Below are positions 60,707-64,000 of a stretch of 64,000 nucleotides of DNA, one piece after another. The notes below the pieces were generated by a model, which was not told where the DNA came from, made no database searches, and saw only the letters and a program-made list of their open reading frames with translations. The position numbers were made by a program, and so were the translations under genes. Positions within the stretch are counted from its first letter, which is position 1; each line of letters opens with the position of its first letter. This stretch comes from Rossellomorea aquimaris (GTDB taxonomy: Bacteria > Bacillota > Bacilli > Bacillales > Bacillaceae_B), in NCBI RefSeq assembly GCF_000935355.1, contig NZ_JXZC01000003.1:186001-250000 (forward strand), in the 5' to 3' direction.

Positions 60707-62245
60707 TCAATGCATCATCATTTCATCAGCGATTTCCTTGCCGCTAAAGTCAGAAGGGTAATAGGTTGGCCAGTTCACGACTTCCTCAAGCAGCGCTTCC
60801 CGGTCATCTCCCCAATACAAGTGATAATGGTGTGAATCGGTAGGGTCAATGCTGTGATCACTAAATTGGATATAGTTTGGCATCTTTCCTTCCGTCTCGT
60901 TCGCAAGCTTGAAGATATAGCGCACTCCACGGTTTCCCTTCTCATAAGTTAGAATTTCATACCCGTCATAGGTATAGTGTCCAGACGATTTTTTCCCATT
61001 TTCAAAGAAGGTGAACGTATCCCCATCAATCTTGATGCGCTCGACGCCTGTTTTGTATCCGATTGTATAGTACTCTTTATACTCTTCCGCCGTCTTATCG
61101 CCGTCTTCTGCTTTGTGAGCAAATACTTCATCGAGGGTCCCATCCAGTAAATAAGGGTAAACGGATTGCCAGTCACCTTCCCAGTCAGATAGCTCTCGAT
61201 CTTTCACTTGCTCATCTTCAAAGTACCCATCATAAATTTTCTGGGCTTCTTCATCTACTCCATGATCATGGTCATGCTCTTCCGGTTCTATAGCAGGTGC
61301 ACCTTCCAATGCTGTCTTCAGCTGTGTCAGGTTACGTCTCATCAGTGTAAAATAGTCTTCATCCTTTTCAATATCTTCATCCGTCAGTACAGACAGGTTA
61401 TGAAGTCTGAGTGTTTCTGCACCTATTTCATCCCTTACCACTCCAGCGATTTTCGTTGTGATGTTCTGCTCGAAAAAGACATGCTTTAATCCATATTCTT
61501 TAGCTGTCTCAACAATGGTCTGGAGTTCTTTCTGAGATGGTTCATGTGTCGGGCTCAGTCCCGAAACAGCAATCTGGTGTACACCATACGCTTCTTCCCA
61601 ATAGCCATAGGCGGCATGAGAGACGATAAAGTGATTGCCTGATGTTGCTTCCAGTTCAGTGGCGAACTCCTGATCAAGAGCTTCAAGGTCAGCCTTGAGG
61701 GCTTCAAAGTTTTCATTGAATAGTGCCTCTTCTTCAGGCTTCAATTCTACTAATACATTCTTAATGTTCTCTGCCATTTCAATGGAGCGGATCGGGTCCA
61801 GCCATACGTGAGGATCAAGGTCTCCGTGGTCATGATCTTCTTCATGATCGTGGTCATCGGCTCCTTCATTCATCTCAATCCCTTCAGATGCTTCAACTAC
61901 TTTCACATCTTCAGCCTCTACAGCCTCAGTAATTTTGTCCGCATACGCCTCCATCCCCGCGCCATTCATAATAAATGCATCTGCTTCGGCAATGGCTAAT
62001 ACATCTTTAGAAGTGGGTTCATATGTATGTGAGTCCGATCCGGGAGGTAAAAGGGATTCAACATCGGCTTCTTCACCAGCAATCCTTTCTGCAAAAAACT
62101 GCAGGGGATATACCGTAGTGAAAAGTTTCACCGGTTCCGTTGAAGACGCTTCCTGTCCCTCACTATTAGTCTCATTATCTTCTCCGCATGCAGCAAGGGA
62201 GAGGACCATTACTATACTAAATAAAGCCATCCATTTTTTCTTCAT
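60707..62245 (-). CDS. adcA: AdcA-type zinc-binding lipoprotein with ZinT domain
   Basis: A 512-residue fusion. The signal peptide ends in a lipobox (VLSLAACGED, Cys 20). A ZnuA-like domain (about 35-320) follows, with the zinc ligands in GSDSHTYEPT, DPHVWLDP and IVSHAAYGYW and a His-rich loop DDHDHEEDHDHGD. After a second His stretch (EEHDHDHGVDEE) the C-terminal ZinT domain (about 345-512) has WEGDWQSVYPYLLDG and DPTDSHHYHLYWG. It captures zinc for an AdcBC-type ABC transporter, whose genes are not in this window. AAGGAGGATACAT precedes the ATG. Zur-like sites lie directly upstream. Confidence 0.93.
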   Translation of the reverse strand: MKKKWMALFSIVMVLSLAACGEDNETNSEGQEASSTEPVKLFTTVYPLQFFAERIAGEEADVESLLPPGSDSHTYEPTSKDVLAIAEADAFIMNGAGMEAYADKITEAVEAEDVKVVEASEGIEMNEGADDHDHEEDHDHGDLDPHVWLDPIRSIEMAENIKNVLVELKPEEEALFNENFEALKADLEALDQEFATELEATSGNHFIVSHAAYGYWEEAYGVHQIAVSGLSPTHEPSQKELQTIVETAKEYGLKHVFFEQNITTKIAGVVRDEIGAETLRLHNLSVLTDEDIEKDEDYFTLMRRNLTQLKTALEGAPAIEPEEHDHDHGVDEEAQKIYDGYFEDEQVKDRELSDWEGDWQSVYPYLLDGTLDEVFAHKAEDGDKTAEEYKEYYTIGYKTGVERIKIDGDTFTFFENGKKSSGHYTYDGYEILTYEKGNRGVRYIFKLANETEGKMPNYIQFSDHSIDPTDSHHYHLYWGDDREALLEEVVNWPTYYPSDFSGKEIADEMMMH

Positions 62246-62278
62246 ATGTATCCTCCTTATGAGTTCATAGAATAATAT

Positions 62279-62320
62279 ATCGTAACAATTACGATTTGTA
62301 AATAGGAATTGTTACGATTT
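62279..62320 (-). promoter_or_regulatory. Two Zur-like operator boxes
   Basis: ATCGTAACAATTACGATTT (62279-62297) is a near-palindrome of the Bacillus Zur type (TCGTAAT-N-ATTACGA core). AATTGTTACGATTT (62307-62320) is a second, half-conserved copy in the same orientation 28 bases away. They lie 34-75 bases upstream of adcA, fitting repression by Zur-Zn when zinc is plentiful. Confidence 0.8.
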
Positions 62321-62531
62321 GTGGTTTGATGGGTGCCCAGTTGCGACAGGTACCTTGGCAACCGCAGTGATCTTATAAAAGAAGAGGGAATAGCAAAATA
62401 AACTAGAAAAGTAGAAGATACTCCTTGTTGGGAAAGTAAAATGACTGTATAGGTCCTGGTTTTTTTATCCTATAAATTTACTTGAAATGGAGTTTCTGGA
62501 ATGGACGAACCTGGGCCAATACTAGAGTATA

Positions 62532-62564
62532 TCAGGCGAATCAGCCTGAATTACGTGGCTGATT
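62532..62564 (+). promoter_or_regulatory. Overlapping inverted repeats upstream of the secreted protease
   Basis: TCAGGC (62532-62537) can pair with GCCTGA (62544-62549), while the overlapping AATCAGCC (62539-62546) can pair with GGCTGATT (62557-62564). The two stems share bases and exclude each other. The rest of 62321-62698 shows the presumed promoter region of the protease but nothing specific. Confidence 0.5.
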
Positions 62565-62698
62565 ATCCATCCATTTTCGGTTTTCTTATCTTTGAAATAA
62601 GGTCTATATACCTACATGGATTTCCCAATAGGTTACAGGCGTGACCAATGCTATATTCAAAGTGTTAGAAAATTAAGACAAAGGGGATGGATAAGTAA

Positions 62699-64000
62699 AT
62701 GAAGCGAAAGAACAAAATGTTAGTGTATGCATTGGGTACAGGTCTGTTGCTCGGTTCGGGGAATATCCCTGCCATTAATGTCCTTGCAGAAAAACCAACT
62801 TCCATTGAATCCGTACTTGCCAACATGTCTCCACAGCAGCTGGAAAACTATAAGCAGCTCCAGTCGGTGGAAAAACAAGGTCTTTATTTAGATCGAACGG
62901 TTAACCTTAAAAGTGACAGCCCGGTGAAGGTCATCGTACAGCTTGACCACCACCCTGAAAAAGTCGCTCAGTTGAAAGCGAAACTGGAAGGTAAAACACT
63001 TGACGCTCGTGAAGCAAAGGCGCGTGTAGAAAAGGATCAAAAAGACTTCAAAAACGAGTTGGCCAACATGTTCGGGGATAAAAGTAAGAATGGTTATAAG
63101 GTAGACCAAACGTATAAAAACGCCATGAACGGTGTTTCCCTGGAACTTCCTGCTAATAGAATTGAAGATTTAATGAAACTAGATGTGGTAAGAGCGGTCT
63201 ACAGCAACGTCGAAGTTCAAATTGATCCACCGGTTCCATCAGAGGCTCAGTCTAACAAATCAGCAGAAGAGTATATGATGGAAAGCCTTCCTTACTTAGG
63301 AGTCGATAAGCTACATAATGAAGGGTTTACCGGCAAAGGAATCAAAGTGGGGGTTCTTGATACAGGTATCGATTATCACCATCCTGATTTGGATGAAGTC
63401 TATAAAGGCGGTTATGACTTCGTGGACAACGATAATGATCCGATGGAAGCAACGTATCAGGATTGGAAAGAGTCCGGTTTACCGGAATTCTCGAATGGCA
63501 ATTCCTATTATACTGAACATGGGACGCATGTTGCCGGTACGGTTGCCGGTGAAGGCGATAATGAAAGTGAATACAGTATAAAAGGGGTAGCTCCTGAAGC
63601 AGATCTTTATGGCTACCGTGTCCTCGGACCTTATGGAAGAGGGTCGAGTGAAGGGGTCATTGCAGGGATTGATCGCGCTGTTGCCGACGGAATGGATGTC
63701 ATCAACCTTTCTCTTGGTGCAGGTGTCAATGATCCCCTGTATCCGACCTCTGTAGCGGTGAACAACGCTGTTCTCAGCGGTGTGACGGCTGTCGTTTCTG
63801 CTGGTAATAGCGGAAGTGGATCCTTTACATTAGGCTCGCCTGGAACCGCTGCACTTGCCTTAACAGTAGGCGCAAGTGATGTTCCGATCGATATCGCGAC
63901 ATTCACTGGTCAATATGGAGCAGAAAGCGTCAATCTTCAGCTAATGGCCAGAAACTATAGTGATCATCTCGCAGATTTAGAAGGTAGTAGTATGCAGCTT
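62699..64000 (+). CDS. Secreted subtilisin-like protease, Vpr type (3' end outside window)
   Basis: The first 434 codons are visible. There is a signal peptide (KRKNKMLVYALGTGLLLGSG, cleavage after NVLA), an I9 inhibitor propeptide (about 80-185, SPVKVIVQLDHHPEKV), then the S8 domain with Asp in VGVLDTGIDYHHPD (about 223), His in EHGTHVAGTVAGEG (about 283) and the oxyanion Asn in VVSAGNSGSG (about 366). After that an insertion begins (VPIDIATFTGQYGAE) where Vpr-type enzymes carry a PA domain. The catalytic Ser lies beyond the window. AAAGGGGATGGATAAGTAA precedes the ATG. Confidence 0.9.
   Translation, partial: MKRKNKMLVYALGTGLLLGSGNIPAINVLAEKPTSIESVLANMSPQQLENYKQLQSVEKQGLYLDRTVNLKSDSPVKVIVQLDHHPEKVAQLKAKLEGKTLDAREAKARVEKDQKDFKNELANMFGDKSKNGYKVDQTYKNAMNGVSLELPANRIEDLMKLDVVRAVYSNVEVQIDPPVPSEAQSNKSAEEYMMESLPYLGVDKLHNEGFTGKGIKVGVLDTGIDYHHPDLDEVYKGGYDFVDNDNDPMEATYQDWKESGLPEFSNGNSYYTEHGTHVAGTVAGEGDNESEYSIKGVAPEADLYGYRVLGPYGRGSSEGVIAGIDRAVADGMDVINLSLGAGVNDPLYPTSVAVNNAVLSGVTAVVSAGNSGSGSFTLGSPGTAALALTVGASDVPIDIATFTGQYGAESVNLQLMARNYSDHLADLEGSSMQL

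Noticed and set aside
1-64000. CRISPR array, tRNA or rRNA genes
   Set aside because: No regularly spaced repeats and no recognisable tRNA or rRNA sequence were seen on reading the window.

Overview
The window looks like a chromosomal segment of a low-GC, pigmented, endospore-former-like member of the Bacillaceae. The pointers are strong AGGAGG-type ribosome binding sites with frequent TTG/GTG starts, a SpoIIS toxin-antitoxin module, staphyloxanthin-type carotenoid genes (crtP, crtO, crtQ), an AdcA/ZinT zinc lipoprotein behind Zur-like operators, and a LacI/TRAP sugar-acid operon. The species cannot be fixed from sequence alone.

Layout. (1) 1-7.2 kb: one compact acyl-CoA/organic-acid operon (acyl-CoA dehydrogenase end, thiolase, 2-hydroxyacid dehydrogenase, hot-dog thioesterase, nitronate-monooxygenase-like flavoprotein, SDR, tartrate/isopropylmalate-type dehydrogenase, membrane transporter) closed by a terminator. 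(2) 7.3-42.1 kb: a defence island of about 35 kb. In order it holds a small decaying four- or five-gene cluster, an EVE-HNH protein, an XRE regulator, a MazG-like NTPase, an SBD-HNH nuclease of the phosphorothioate-dependent type, a papain-like small protein, a GIY-YIG protein, an SsoII/EcoRII-like restriction-modification pair with a decayed vsr, a putative nuclease with a zinc finger beside a catalytically dead resolvase domain, McrBC, two UvrD-type helicases, the DISARM core drmA-drmB-drmC with a scrambled cytosine methyltransferase, and then an SF2 helicase, a winged-helix protein, Vsr, a paraMORC-type GHKL ATPase and two unrecognised partner proteins. HelD sits at the right edge. (3) 42.4-48.4 kb: a DUF819 permease, an esterase and the carotenoid genes. 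(4) 48.5-50.7 kb: a minus-strand subtilisin-like protease / SAR2788-type toxin / candidate immunity operon. (5) 51-58.1 kb: a LacI-controlled operon (KDG kinase, HPS, PHI, KDPG aldolase, TRAP transporter, cupin). (6) 58.3-60.2 kb: a lipoprotein remnant and a SpoIISA/SpoIISB module. (7) 60.7-64 kb: zinc uptake lipoprotein, Zur-like sites, and the start of a secreted subtilisin-like protease running off the window.

How the island may work together (inference). The restriction-modification pair marks host DNA with 5-methylcytosine, while McrBC and the SBD-HNH nuclease attack foreign modified DNA. DISARM would normally need its own methyltransferase, but the one here is broken: its N-terminal half is in place, while the C-terminal target-recognition end lies inverted just upstream between 16-bp direct repeats. 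The least explained part is the tight operon at 35.66-39.17 kb (paraMORC ATPase plus two unknown proteins), fed by a helicase, a winged-helix protein and a Vsr nuclease. It is the best candidate here for an undescribed defence system.
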